Assembly (NCBI GenBank): GCA_019694355.1 | Contig: JAIBCB010000001.1 | Coordinates: 124,001 to 188,000, forward strand | Direction of reading: 5' to 3' | Origin: Pyrinomonadaceae bacterium | GTDB lineage: Bacteria; Acidobacteriota; Blastocatellia; Pyrinomonadales; Pyrinomonadaceae | Length of the DNA stretch: 64,000 bases | Part shown: positions 24,604 to 32,104 of the stretch, piece by piece | Position numbering within the stretch: position 1 is the first letter of the stretch | Layout of the letters: each line of letters begins with the position of its first letter | The notes under the pieces: model-generated | Seen by the model: only the letters and a program-made list of their open reading frames with translations | What the model was told of the DNA's origin: nothing | Database searches by the model: none | Translations under genes and position numbers: made by a program

Positions 24604-24834
24604 GTTCTCAGAACCTTTTCGAGCGTGCTCAGAAGTTCGTTGAGCGTGCTCAGAACCTTTTCGAGCGTGCTCAGAACCTTTTCGAGCGTTCTCAGAAGTT
24701 TGTTGAGCGTGCTCAGAACCTTTTTGAGCGTTCTCAGAACCTTTTCGAGCGTTCTCAGAAGTTTGTTGAGCGTGCTCAGAATGGTTTTGAGTGTTCTCGG
24801 AAGCGCTTTGAGCGTGCTCAGAATGTCTTTCCCG
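24604..24834 (+). repeat. 21-bp tandem repeat array, 11 units
   Basis: Eleven head-to-tail 21-bp units start at 24604, 24625, 24646 and so on to 24814. Units alternate between GTGCTCAGAACC...CGAGC and GTTCTCAGAAGT...TGAGC types; the last three have drifted. Each junction forms GAGCGTGCTC, a palindrome with a 2-bp centre, repeated every two helical turns. The frame stays open as heptapeptides like VLRTFSS, but there is no ribosome site and no protein-like content, so I do not call a gene. It begins 16 bp after the SDR stop. Confidence 0.9.
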
Positions 24835-25009
24835 AGCTAAAAAACCTTTTTCTGCCCGCCGGAAATCTTCTTTTCGAGCTAAAAACGTTCCTTTTCGCGT
24901 GGAGAAACCTTTTATTAGTGCCGAGGAACGTTCTATTCGTTCTGAAAAACTTTTTCCGGCGGTCTCAGAATGGTTTCGAAGGTTCTCGGACGGAAGATTC
25001 GCGTGCCGC

Positions 25010-25210
25010 TTTGATCGAAACGTTCTCTAGCTCCGTTAGGAGCGATATGTTTGTAGAATTCGCACGCAATAACGCCCGCGGAGCCGCTTTAGCGGCGACA
25101 CGACCGACGCCGAAAATGCAGAAATGTCGCTTCTACGAAGCTCGACGCCGCGCGTTGACCGGTGCTACAAACATTCCGCTCCTAACGGAGCGAAGCCGAA
25201 ATCGTGTCTG
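25010..25210 (+). repeat. REP mosaic, copy 1
   Basis: About 190 bp shared with the copy at 25325-25525 at a constant offset of 315 bp. It starts with the hairpin AGCTCCGTTAGGAGCG followed by ATATGTTTGTAG and ends with the same element inverted (CTACAAACATTCCGCTCC, then TAACGGAGC). A second palindrome, GAGCCGCTTTAGCGGC, lies inside. Confidence 0.88.
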
Positions 25211-25324
25211 TCCTCGAGTATCAACGTTCGCGGCATCGCCGGATATTGTATTCGCGTGTGGAAACTTTTTCTTCGTGCGAAAGATTATTTTCGAGTGTTC
25301 TTGTTCGGAAGATTTGTTGTCTGT

Positions 25325-25525
25325 CATGATCGGAACGCGCTCTAGCTCCGTTAGGAGCGATATGTTTGTAGAATTCGCACGCAATAACGCCCGCGGAGCC
25401 GCTTTAGCGGCGACACGACCGACGCCGAAAATGCAGAAATGTCGCTTCTACGAAGCTCGACGCCGCGCGTTGACCGGTGCTACAAATATTCCGCTCCTAA
25501 CGGAGCTAGGCCGAAACCGTGTCGC
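25325..25525 (+). repeat. REP mosaic, copy 2
   Basis: Nearly identical to copy 1 at 25010-25210, with a few base changes toward the right end (ACAAATATTCC, GGAGCTAGGCC). The inverted terminal REPs and inner palindrome are kept. Confidence 0.88.
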
Positions 25526-25564
25526 CCCTCGTGGGGCTCCGGGATCATAATTGCACTCACGTGG

Positions 25565-25633
25565 TACAAATATTCCGCTCCTAGCGGAGCAAAAGCCGGA
25601 CCGTGCTACAAACATTCCGCTCCTAACGGAGCA
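25565..25633 (-). repeat. Two further single REP elements
   Basis: TACAAATATTCCGCTCCTAG plus CGGAGC at about 25565-25590, and TACAAACATTCCGCTCCTAA plus CGGAGC at about 25607-25632, are single copies of the REP that ends the two mosaics. No matching transposase gene is in the window. Confidence 0.8.
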
Positions 25634-25643
25634 AGCGGAAAAG

Positions 25644-26129
25644 TTACTTTTCGAGCTGATGTTTTGCTTTTTCGATGAAGACGCGGATCATTTCGGTGAC
25701 GCGCTTGGTCATTTCCTTCGAAATGATCGCTTCGCCGGCGAGACCGGCGAGCATGTGCAGGTCGCGGGCCGATTTTCGGCGCAATTCGACCATCTGTGAG
25801 AAGTGCACGAGCGTTACGTTCTTCGCTTTTTCGAGGAAGTCGGCCGAATAACGCAGGAAATTCTGCGCTTCGCTGCGCAAGGGCAGCCATTCGACGCGGT
25901 CTTCGGAATCTTCGGCGAGCTCGAGCGTAAAATTCTGCAGGATCTGCCCGACGACAGGGATCTCGGTCTGCACTTTCCAATGCGCGACGCCTCTCGCATC
26001 CGTGTGCACGTTGACGACGCCCGGCATCAGCTCGGCGAAATTCGTGATGTCGAGGAAAAATTCGCGCACCTGCTCGATGCCCGAACGGATCTCGATGTCG
26101 TTGCTGTAACCGGCCTTAATAGTGAACAT
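25644..26129 (-). CDS. SRPBCC-fold protein (polyketide cyclase/START-like)
   Basis: This 161-residue protein starts MFTIKAGYSNDIEIRSGIEQ and has the SRPBCC pattern: an early strand, the helix VREFFLDITNFAELMPGVV, central strands (HWKVQTEIPVVGQILQNF), and a long C-terminal helix. The fold forms a pocket for lipids or other hydrophobic ligands; no catalytic residue can be named. The ATG at 26129 shares its A with the stop codon of the upstream M14 peptidase gene, so the two are translationally coupled. Function unknown. Confidence 0.75.
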   Translation of the reverse strand: MFTIKAGYSNDIEIRSGIEQVREFFLDITNFAELMPGVVNVHTDARGVAHWKVQTEIPVVGQILQNFTLELAEDSEDRVEWLPLRSEAQNFLRYSADFLEKAKNVTLVHFSQMVELRRKSARDLHMLAGLAGEAIISKEMTKRVTEMIRVFIEKAKHQLEK

Positions 26130-28963
26130 CAAAATGCTCCGTTGAACGCGATCGCGTTGAAGAATTGCCGCGTCGTGCCGCGGAAAACGCCGCGAAAGAA
26201 CGGCTCCTCGGCGAATAGTATAGCGTGTCCGCCGCCATTCGGCTCGTCGATCAGATACGACGTTCCTGCCAGGAGGCGTTCCGTGTTGCCCGGCCAGACA
26301 AAGCCCGAGATCGTGAGCGGCGCCTTAACGAAGACGAGAGCATTCGTGCCTTCCTTCGAATATTTGAAGAAGTAGCCGCCAGCAAGCAGCACGGGGAGCT
26401 CGTCCTGCTCGACACCATAATTTATATATGATGTGCGATCGACAGTTGCGCGCATGATCGAACCAGGTAACGGCACGGGAACTTTGTTCGCGTCCGCAGA
26501 AGGCGAGACGATCGGCGGCAGCAGACCGGGAATCCGATCGGCAGAATCATTCGCCATATCTTCGGTCGAAGGATTTGCCTTCGGTTCGGTCGTCGCCTTA
26601 TCGGGCTTTGCCGCCGCAGCGGTCGGAGCCGAAGGTTTCGCTTCGGCGGACGGCGCCGCATCTTTCTTTTCGTCATCACCGCTGCCGACGAGCTTCGAAG
26701 TTGTGAGGCCGACGTCCTTCAGCGTCGCGAACACCGAGGCACCGCGAACCGTGATGACAGTTCCGCCGTCCGCGACCCAATCCTTCAACGCCGCGACGCC
26801 GGACGCACCGAATTGCGACATCATCTGGCCTGCAGAACCGTCGGGCAAGATCAGGACCGTGTGATCTTTCAGGCCGCCGTTTCGTATCGAGCGGATCGAC
26901 ATCGCGGTGAACTCGATGCCGAATCGATCGAGCGTCCACCAGATCGAACCGAACGAAGTCTGATCGACACCGTCATCCGCCGCGACGACGATCTTCGGTG
27001 CGTGAAGCGAGACAACGGACTCTCCGCCGACGCTCGTGTCGCCTTCGTCGGCAAATCCGGAATTCACCGGCACGACATTCACGCCCATCTCTTTGGCGAA
27101 TCGCTCGACCTTCTGATGCATGTCGTCGTCATTGCGCGAAACGCGTATGACGAACGTCCCCGCGGGCCAATTCCTGCCGCCGGCATTCAGAGGTTTAGAA
27201 GCAACGTTCACGCGGACATCGTTCTGCAGGAGACGGATCACCATCGCCGAGGTCGAGTCGGTTTCGTATGGAATTATGTAGGAAATTTCCGCGCGTCCGG
27301 GAAAGTTGCCTGCCTTATCTGCCGTGAGTGAAGCCGCCGTCACAAGTGGACCGGACGTGCTGCCGCCGTCTTCGGTCCAATATGCGTCAAGGCCGTACGC
27401 CAAAGGCAGCGACCACGCAGTGATGTCGTAAAATCCAAAGTCTTCCTTCGATTGTCGCCTGCCTTTCATCTGGTTGCGGCGGAAGCGTGCGAGATTGTCA
27501 TCAACGAAGGCCTTATCCTGCGGCGTGTCAGGTTCGAGGATCGATTTTGCGAGAATGCGTTGCGGCTGGTTGAGATCGATGACATAACTTCCCGCCGGAA
27601 AGGTCTTTCGATCGGCGGCCGAATTCGGCTGCTCCATATAAGAATGTGCGGTCGCAGAAGAGAATGCCTGATCCGCTTTTTTTACCTCGATGCGCGCACG
27701 CGTCAACGCTTCGACCAACTCGGCGGACTTCACGCGATCTTTGTTCGGCACGATCACGACGCGTTTCATTTTCGATGATGCAAAATTCTTCATCGCGTCT
27801 GCGCGGAAAGAATAAAAGTCGCGAATGCGTTCGGCTTTATGTTTTGCCGTAGTCTCTAAAGTTGTCATCGACGCGACGAAATGTTTTGCAGTTGCGGAAC
27901 GAAGAGTTGCGATCGTTCCGTCATCGCGCATGTAACGCAAACCTTTTGTACCGCCGCCGTCAGTTTCGTACGTCATTCCGATCGCGCCATTTAGTGAAGG
28001 ATACATATCCCAGTAGCCGGGATAGAACGCATCGAAAACATCACGCACGTAGTAGTCCCATTTGTTTCGATCGAACGCGGCGGCATTCGCGCGTCCGTAG
28101 ATCTCATTCCAACGAGAGAATTGCGGTTCGGGAAGATTCGGATTTATCGGAAGAGCGTCGGGCGGAAAAAAGTATTGCGAAGGCTGTCCGTGATGATCGG
28201 CGGAGACCTGCGGGTTCCATTCGAGAAATGCGCGCTGAAGATTTTGTGATTCCTTTTGCGAGGTGACGAGAGCGTCGCGATTCAGATCAAAACGATAGTG
28301 AGAAAGGCGTCCGTAGACCGACCACGGTTCGCGATGTTCGAGAGCGAAAGGATTCGCGTCGCCGACGCCGACAGAGTTGTACCACGAGACGAATCGCTCA
28401 TGCCCATCGGGGTTTTCCCCTGTAATTATAAGGGTTACACAGTTCTTTAAGATATCGAGCGTCGCAGGTTCGTCCGATGCGGCGAGCTGATAGACGACCT
28501 GCATCATCGTCTCGAACGATGCGGATTCGTTGCCGTGGATCGTGTATGCGAGCCAGACGATCGCAGGATTTTTTTCCGCGATCGCATTCGCTTCGCTCTG
28601 AGAAGTTTTGCGCGGATCTGCTAGACGCGCGTTGTCCGACTTGATGCGATCGAGTGCAAGAATATTCTCGGGCGAAGAGATCGCGACGACGTGCTGCATT
28701 CGATGCTCGTTCGTTTCGCCGATGTCGAAAACGCGCACGCGATCGGGCGATGCCTTCGCGATCGCATTTACAACCGACTCCATCTGCGCGTACGTCGTGT
28801 GAAAATTTCCGACATCGAAGCGCAAAAGTTCTGACGGACGCGGTACATTTGCGCGATAGTTTCCGCGTGCGTAGAAATCAAATTGCTTCTCACTTTGCGC
28901 GAACGAGAATTGCGCCGTGAAAAAAAATATAAAAATAAAAAAAAGTTGTGCAGTTTTTTTCAT
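26129..28963 (-). CDS. Exported M14-family zinc carboxypeptidase-like protein
   Basis: This 944-residue protein has a signal peptide (FFIFIFFFTAQFSFAQ). The M14 domain (about 40-380) shows the zinc ligands in the HxxE motif (YTIHGNESASFETM) and a later His in SADHHGQPSQYF, with NPDGHERF typical of the family. The second half is a large beta-rich region with Ala/Pro/Lys-rich low complexity around residues 745-790. It probably trims peptides or wall fragments outside the cytoplasm. It is far longer than simple carboxypeptidases, as in other multi-domain M14 proteins of soil bacteria. The 5' end is AT-rich and no ribosome site is evident. Confidence 0.84.
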   Translation of the reverse strand: MKKTAQLFFIFIFFFTAQFSFAQSEKQFDFYARGNYRANVPRPSELLRFDVGNFHTTYAQMESVVNAIAKASPDRVRVFDIGETNEHRMQHVVAISSPENILALDRIKSDNARLADPRKTSQSEANAIAEKNPAIVWLAYTIHGNESASFETMMQVVYQLAASDEPATLDILKNCVTLIITGENPDGHERFVSWYNSVGVGDANPFALEHREPWSVYGRLSHYRFDLNRDALVTSQKESQNLQRAFLEWNPQVSADHHGQPSQYFFPPDALPINPNLPEPQFSRWNEIYGRANAAAFDRNKWDYYVRDVFDAFYPGYWDMYPSLNGAIGMTYETDGGGTKGLRYMRDDGTIATLRSATAKHFVASMTTLETTAKHKAERIRDFYSFRADAMKNFASSKMKRVVIVPNKDRVKSAELVEALTRARIEVKKADQAFSSATAHSYMEQPNSAADRKTFPAGSYVIDLNQPQRILAKSILEPDTPQDKAFVDDNLARFRRNQMKGRRQSKEDFGFYDITAWSLPLAYGLDAYWTEDGGSTSGPLVTAASLTADKAGNFPGRAEISYIIPYETDSTSAMVIRLLQNDVRVNVASKPLNAGGRNWPAGTFVIRVSRNDDDMHQKVERFAKEMGVNVVPVNSGFADEGDTSVGGESVVSLHAPKIVVAADDGVDQTSFGSIWWTLDRFGIEFTAMSIRSIRNGGLKDHTVLILPDGSAGQMMSQFGASGVAALKDWVADGGTVITVRGASVFATLKDVGLTTSKLVGSGDDEKKDAAPSAEAKPSAPTAAAAKPDKATTEPKANPSTEDMANDSADRIPGLLPPIVSPSADANKVPVPLPGSIMRATVDRTSYINYGVEQDELPVLLAGGYFFKYSKEGTNALVFVKAPLTISGFVWPGNTERLLAGTSYLIDEPNGGGHAILFAEEPFFRGVFRGTTRQFFNAIAFNGAF

Positions 28964-29024
28964 TTACTTTTCGATTTTTCTGATAGAATCTTTTGTGGTT
29001 TTCTAACCGCGTGAAATTATAGCA

Positions 29025-29222
29025 ATGACTTCACCGCATCAAGAAACTTGTCCGCGATGTTTAGTTGCTAAATTGAAAACCTGGAAAGAACTCGACAGAG
29101 ACGAAAGGATCATCGTCGAGAAAAAGTTCGGGGCTCATCATCACGATGAGCGCGGAAGAAGATCGCAGCAGTTCTGCACGAACTGTTGGTTTGAAAGATC
29201 ACAGACAGAGAAGAAAGTGTGA
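29025..29222 (+). CDS. Small protein with two CxxC pairs (zinc-ribbon-like)
   Basis: This 65-residue protein has TCPRCLVAKL near the N-terminus and FCTNCWFERS near the C-terminus, a spacing that fits a zinc ribbon. Between them are a charged helix and a His-rich stretch (KFGAHHHDERGRRS). I do not recognise the family. It may bind nucleic acid or act as a metal-bound adaptor; this is speculation. It lies divergently from the M14 gene, 61 bp away, and a short hairpin (AAGCAC/GTGCTT, 29222-29237) overlaps its end. Confidence 0.62.
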   Translation: MTSPHQETCPRCLVAKLKTWKELDRDERIIVEKKFGAHHHDERGRRSQQFCTNCWFERSQTEKKV

Positions 29223-29362
29223 AGCACATCGGTGCTTTGCAAATTTATGCGGCCGGCTAAGACACGCGCCGCATCGATGGGCAGAGATACGACATTGATG
29301 CTGCGGAAATTTTCTGATGTGTTCGTGAACTATCCCGGAAAAAGAAAACATTGGAGAAAAAA

Positions 29363-29740
29363 ATGGCAACTACCAAAAAAACCAAGAAACCGGCCAAAAA
29401 GGCGGCAGTGAAAGCTACCGCTTCGACGGCTAAAATGGCAACTGCTGCTAAGAAACCTGCAGCAAAGAAACCCGCGGCAAAGAAACCGGCAGCTAAGAAG
29501 CCGGCAGCAAAGAAGGCAGCAGCCCCGAAGAAAGCCGCTCCGGCAAAGAAGGCAGCAGCTAAGAAACCGGCAGCAAAGAAGGCTCCGGCAAAGAAGGCAG
29601 CAGCTCCGAAGAAAGCCGCTCCGGCAAAGAAGGCAGCAGCAAAGAAACCGGCAGCAAAGAAGGCAGCTCCTAAGAAAGCAGCCGCGAAAAAGCCAGCAGC
29701 TAAGAAACCGGCAGCAAAGAAAGCTCCGGCGAAAAAATAG
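29363..29740 (+). CDS. Histone H1-like Lys/Ala/Pro-rich DNA-binding protein
   Basis: This 125-residue protein is made almost wholly of PAAKK and PAKKAA repeats after a short start (MATTKKTKKPAKKAAVKATA). It resembles bacterial H1-like proteins (Hc1, AlgP tails, HupB tails). It would bind DNA or RNA without sequence preference and compact the nucleoid. It has no globular HU domain. The gene is internally repetitive and could change length by slippage. Start: ATG at 29363 with GGAG 8 nt upstream; an upstream TTG at 29351 is less likely. The 270 bp after it up to a strong terminator are non-coding. Confidence 0.88.
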   Translation: MATTKKTKKPAKKAAVKATASTAKMATAAKKPAAKKPAAKKPAAKKPAAKKAAAPKKAAPAKKAAAKKPAAKKAPAKKAAAPKKAAPAKKAAAKKPAAKKAAPKKAAAKKPAAKKPAAKKAPAKK

Positions 29741-29759
29741 CTGATCGTTCCATAGCTAC

Positions 29760-30012
29760 TCTTGATCAACGAGTGACCAGCTCCACCTTAGATACATTCT
29801 GATCTGCCACCTCAGGCTAACCGGCATTGGCCGGTTTCTCCGGAGGTGAGCTACATAGATGAGAAGGTATGATGGAGCGAAACAGCAAACTCCTTCGGCT
29901 CGAGTACTTTGCGGACATGAAAGGTCCGCGGGCATTGCAGCTCATTGATCGTTGAGTCAACTTAGGATGGTTTCAAGAAAAGAAGGCCGCTTTTTGCGGT
30001 CTTCTTTTTTTT
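29760..30012 (+). ncRNA. Candidate structured RNA or long 3' leader-type element
   Basis: A non-coding stretch of about 250 nt ends in a strong terminator and has several nested stems: closing TCAACGA (29766-29772) with TCGTTGA (29949-29955); CACCTC (29808-29813) with GAGGTG (29843-29848) enclosing AACCGG/CCGGTT (29819-29836); and GCGGAC/GTCCGC (29911-29929). I do not recognise 6S, SRP, tmRNA or RNase P features. It may be an independent sRNA or the 3' UTR of the histone-like gene. Confidence 0.38.
29980..30012 (+). terminator. Rho-independent terminator
   Basis: AAGAAGGCCGC pairs with GCGGTCTTCTT around a TTTT loop and is followed by a run of eight T. It ends the histone-like gene or the candidate RNA before it. 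Confidence 0.88.
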
Positions 30013-30084
30013 ACTGACAATAAAAAAGGACATCGGCCGGGAAATGACCGATGTCTTTTTTGCTTTCGAGTTTCGGATGGAAAG

Positions 30085-30951
30085 TTACGGTGTCATATTC
30101 ACGCCGAAGTCGAAGAACTTCGAACCGACGCCGGCCGACGTGTTCGAGTTGCCTGAGTTGAGCATCATAAATCCATACTCGCCTTTCTTGAGCGGTGAGG
30201 TAGGCGTGATCTTAAAGACGCCGTTGCCAAGAGACTCAGCGGTAAGTCCGACGACATACTCATCTGAGAGGCCGCCCTTGCCGCCCCACGAATTCGATTT
30301 TGCGATCGTGACCTCACGGTTGTCGCTGCGTTGATTGAAACGAACCAGCGTGAATTCGTTCGGGCTTGAGGGAATGCCGCTCGATGTATTCAATCCGCCG
30401 CTTGAAGCATCAAGATAGAAATAGAACACGGGCGATGTTTCTTTGATCTGGATCGCCGCATTGCGTCCGGGAAGATTCGTCTTGGTCTTTACCTTTCCGA
30501 GTCCGAACGGCGTGATCGAAGCCGTGAACGCACCGCCTGTACGATTCTGTGCGGACATCGAAGGCTGCAGCTGGGTCATTTTTCGAACGCCGCCTTCTTC
30601 GCTGTAAAGATAGATCCCATATCCATGTTTGCTCATGGGATCGTTCGGGTCGCCGGATGGCGTGCCGCCGGGAGTCGCGGCCGATTGAGAGCTTCCTCCG
30701 CTCTTTGCCGAAACCATTGCCGCAACGACGTCGTCGGCAACACCAGCTTGTTTCAAAGCGATCAACCCATCGGTCGAGGTGTCGAAATCCGTCGACGATG
30801 TTCTGATCTTTTCGACGATCACAGAGCTTGCGAGCCCCGCTTTTGTCAGCGAGATCACTTCTGCGTTCGTCAGTTTCTCTTGTGCGAAGGTGCTTACGGC
30901 AGCAAGGCCCAAAAGGGCCGCCAGCATAAACACCGAGAGTATGTTCTTCAT
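30085..30951 (-). CDS. Exported protein of unknown function
   Basis: This 288-residue protein has a signal peptide (FMLAALLGLAAVSTFAQ). Residues about 25-85 form a helical repeat (LTNAEVISLTKAGLASSVIV, then LIALKQAGVADDVVAAM) often seen in acidobacterial envelope proteins. A Gly/Ser-rich linker follows, then a beta-rich domain of about 170 residues that ends GKFFDFGVNM-like (SKFFDFGVN). No catalytic motif is seen. Start: ATG at 30951 with AGGAG 11 nt upstream; a GTG at 30963 lies too close to that site. It lies 39 bp downstream of the VWA gene, so co-transcription is likely. Confidence 0.78.
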   Translation of the reverse strand: MKNILSVFMLAALLGLAAVSTFAQEKLTNAEVISLTKAGLASSVIVEKIRTSSTDFDTSTDGLIALKQAGVADDVVAAMVSAKSGGSSQSAATPGGTPSGDPNDPMSKHGYGIYLYSEEGGVRKMTQLQPSMSAQNRTGGAFTASITPFGLGKVKTKTNLPGRNAAIQIKETSPVFYFYLDASSGGLNTSSGIPSSPNEFTLVRFNQRSDNREVTIAKSNSWGGKGGLSDEYVVGLTAESLGNGVFKITPTSPLKKGEYGFMMLNSGNSNTSAGVGSKFFDFGVNMTP

Positions 30952-30990
30952 TTCTACGTTCACTCCTAAGTCAGGGATGTTAATTACAAT

Positions 30991-32070
30991 TTACTTGTGA
31001 GGCGGTTTCAAATATGTTTCTTTGGCGCGGACCACAAGATCGGGACGATAAACACGCACTCGAATGTAGTTTCGCGAGCCCGGTACGCGATCGCTTGTAG
31101 GATAATACCCCAAGCTGTAAGTTTTGCGAAGCTCATCTGCGATTCGCGAGAAGGCAGCCGCAAGATTTGTGCGGGAAGAAACACGCTGAACACCGCCGCC
31201 GGTCCGTTCTGCGGCTTCACGCATAAAGTCGTCCGCGTTCGTGTAATCTTCGATGCGCTCGCCCTTGCCCGGATTGGTCTCGACAATATACGGCCGATCA
31301 TCGTCGTCGTATCTGATCTCGGCATCGTTCCTGCGGCTCTTCTGGACGTCATCATACGTGCTGTATCGGATCGGATAGACGATGACGTTCGACTCCGTCA
31401 GATCGTCGAGCACGCTTTTGAAATTTGCCTTCTTGCTCGTCGTATCGACGCCGTCGGTGAGCACGACGATCGCTTTTCGCCCGGAGACATTTGCCAGCCT
31501 TTGATTCAGCACTTCGTCCATCGTGTCATAAAATGACGTGCCGCTCTCGATCTTCGTCGCTTCGATCGCGTATCGAAGAGCCGTGCGGTTGTCGGTGAGT
31601 TCGCAGAGCACTCGGCCTTTTTCTGCAAAGGCGACGATCATGACGCGGTCGTTCGGTTTTAGTTCATTGATGAACTGCTTAGCCGCATTCTGTATCTCCT
31701 GCAATTTGAAGACGGTCGAGTAGCTCATATCGAGCAGCAAGGCAACGGAAAAAGGTGCTTCGTCCGAACTAAAATATGCGAGCTCCTGTTCTTCGCCATT
31801 CTCGAAGACCCGAAATTCATCACGGCGAATGTCCGGCACGGCACGGCCGTTCTTTGTCGTAACTTTCACCGGTATCATTATTAGATCGGTCTCGATACGA
31901 AGGACATCATCGTTTGCGGCGGTGCCTTGGGACCTGGTTTCTTCGTCCTTAGGAACGGTGACGTCATAGCGGGAAACACTTTCGGAATATGGCTTCTTAT
32001 GGCGGGATTGTCCCGCCGCAAGCGATGCGGAAAGCAATAGCATCAAAAGAAAGGCGGCCGGGCGAACCAT
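30991..32070 (-). CDS. Exported VWFA-domain protein (acidobacterial VWFA-related family)
   Basis: This 359-residue protein has a signal peptide ending AAGQ, an acidobacterial N-terminal beta region (LRIETDLIMIPVKVTTKNGR, then FRVFENGEEQEL) and a von Willebrand A domain with the MIDAS motif DMSYS and later Asp in VVLTDGVDTTS. It likely binds a protein partner through a divalent metal in the periplasm or at the surface. The family (VWFA-related, TIGR03436-type) is strongly expanded in Acidobacteriota, which supports the taxonomic guess. The exported protein of unknown function follows 39 bp downstream. Confidence 0.88.
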   Translation of the reverse strand: MVRPAAFLLMLLLSASLAAGQSRHKKPYSESVSRYDVTVPKDEETRSQGTAANDDVLRIETDLIMIPVKVTTKNGRAVPDIRRDEFRVFENGEEQELAYFSSDEAPFSVALLLDMSYSTVFKLQEIQNAAKQFINELKPNDRVMIVAFAEKGRVLCELTDNRTALRYAIEATKIESGTSFYDTMDEVLNQRLANVSGRKAIVVLTDGVDTTSKKANFKSVLDDLTESNVIVYPIRYSTYDDVQKSRRNDAEIRYDDDDRPYIVETNPGKGERIEDYTNADDFMREAAERTGGGVQRVSSRTNLAAAFSRIADELRKTYSLGYYPTSDRVPGSRNYIRVRVYRPDLVVRAKETYLKPPHK

Positions 32071-32104
32071 AGTTCGAGATTATACTCGAAGTTCGAAGGG
32101 ATGG

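Larger units (their letters stand above)
24835..25643. other. Gene-free repeat region with decayed 21-bp units and REP mosaics
   Basis: This stretch carries degenerate descendants of the 21-bp unit (for example around 24965-25000 and 25255-25320, with GTTCTC, TTTCGAG and GCTCGG-like pieces), interrupted by two copies of a roughly 200-bp REP mosaic. Open frames across it are repeats read as protein and have no start signals. I see no gene here. Confidence 0.7.

Noticed and set aside
24604..24840. Heptapeptide-repeat protein (VLRTFSS-type)
   Set aside because: The frame is open only because the 21-bp unit is a multiple of three without stop codons. No ribosome site or signal is present, and the unit is palindromic at DNA level.
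24918..25550. 210-codon frame across the REP mosaics
   Set aside because: The two halves of the product are the same DNA repeat translated twice; no start signal.
24604..25633. CRISPR array
   Set aside because: Tandem units have no spacers, the longer repeats are 315 bp apart, and no cas gene is in the window.
29257..29769. Phe/Ala/Gly-rich open frame on the minus strand
   Set aside because: It is the reverse complement of the Lys/Ala repeats of the histone-like gene. The plus strand has the ribosome site and the sensible product.
29760..30012. Known RNAs (6S, SRP, tmRNA, RNase P)
   Set aside because: I could not find the conserved cores of these RNAs, so only an unnamed candidate is reported.
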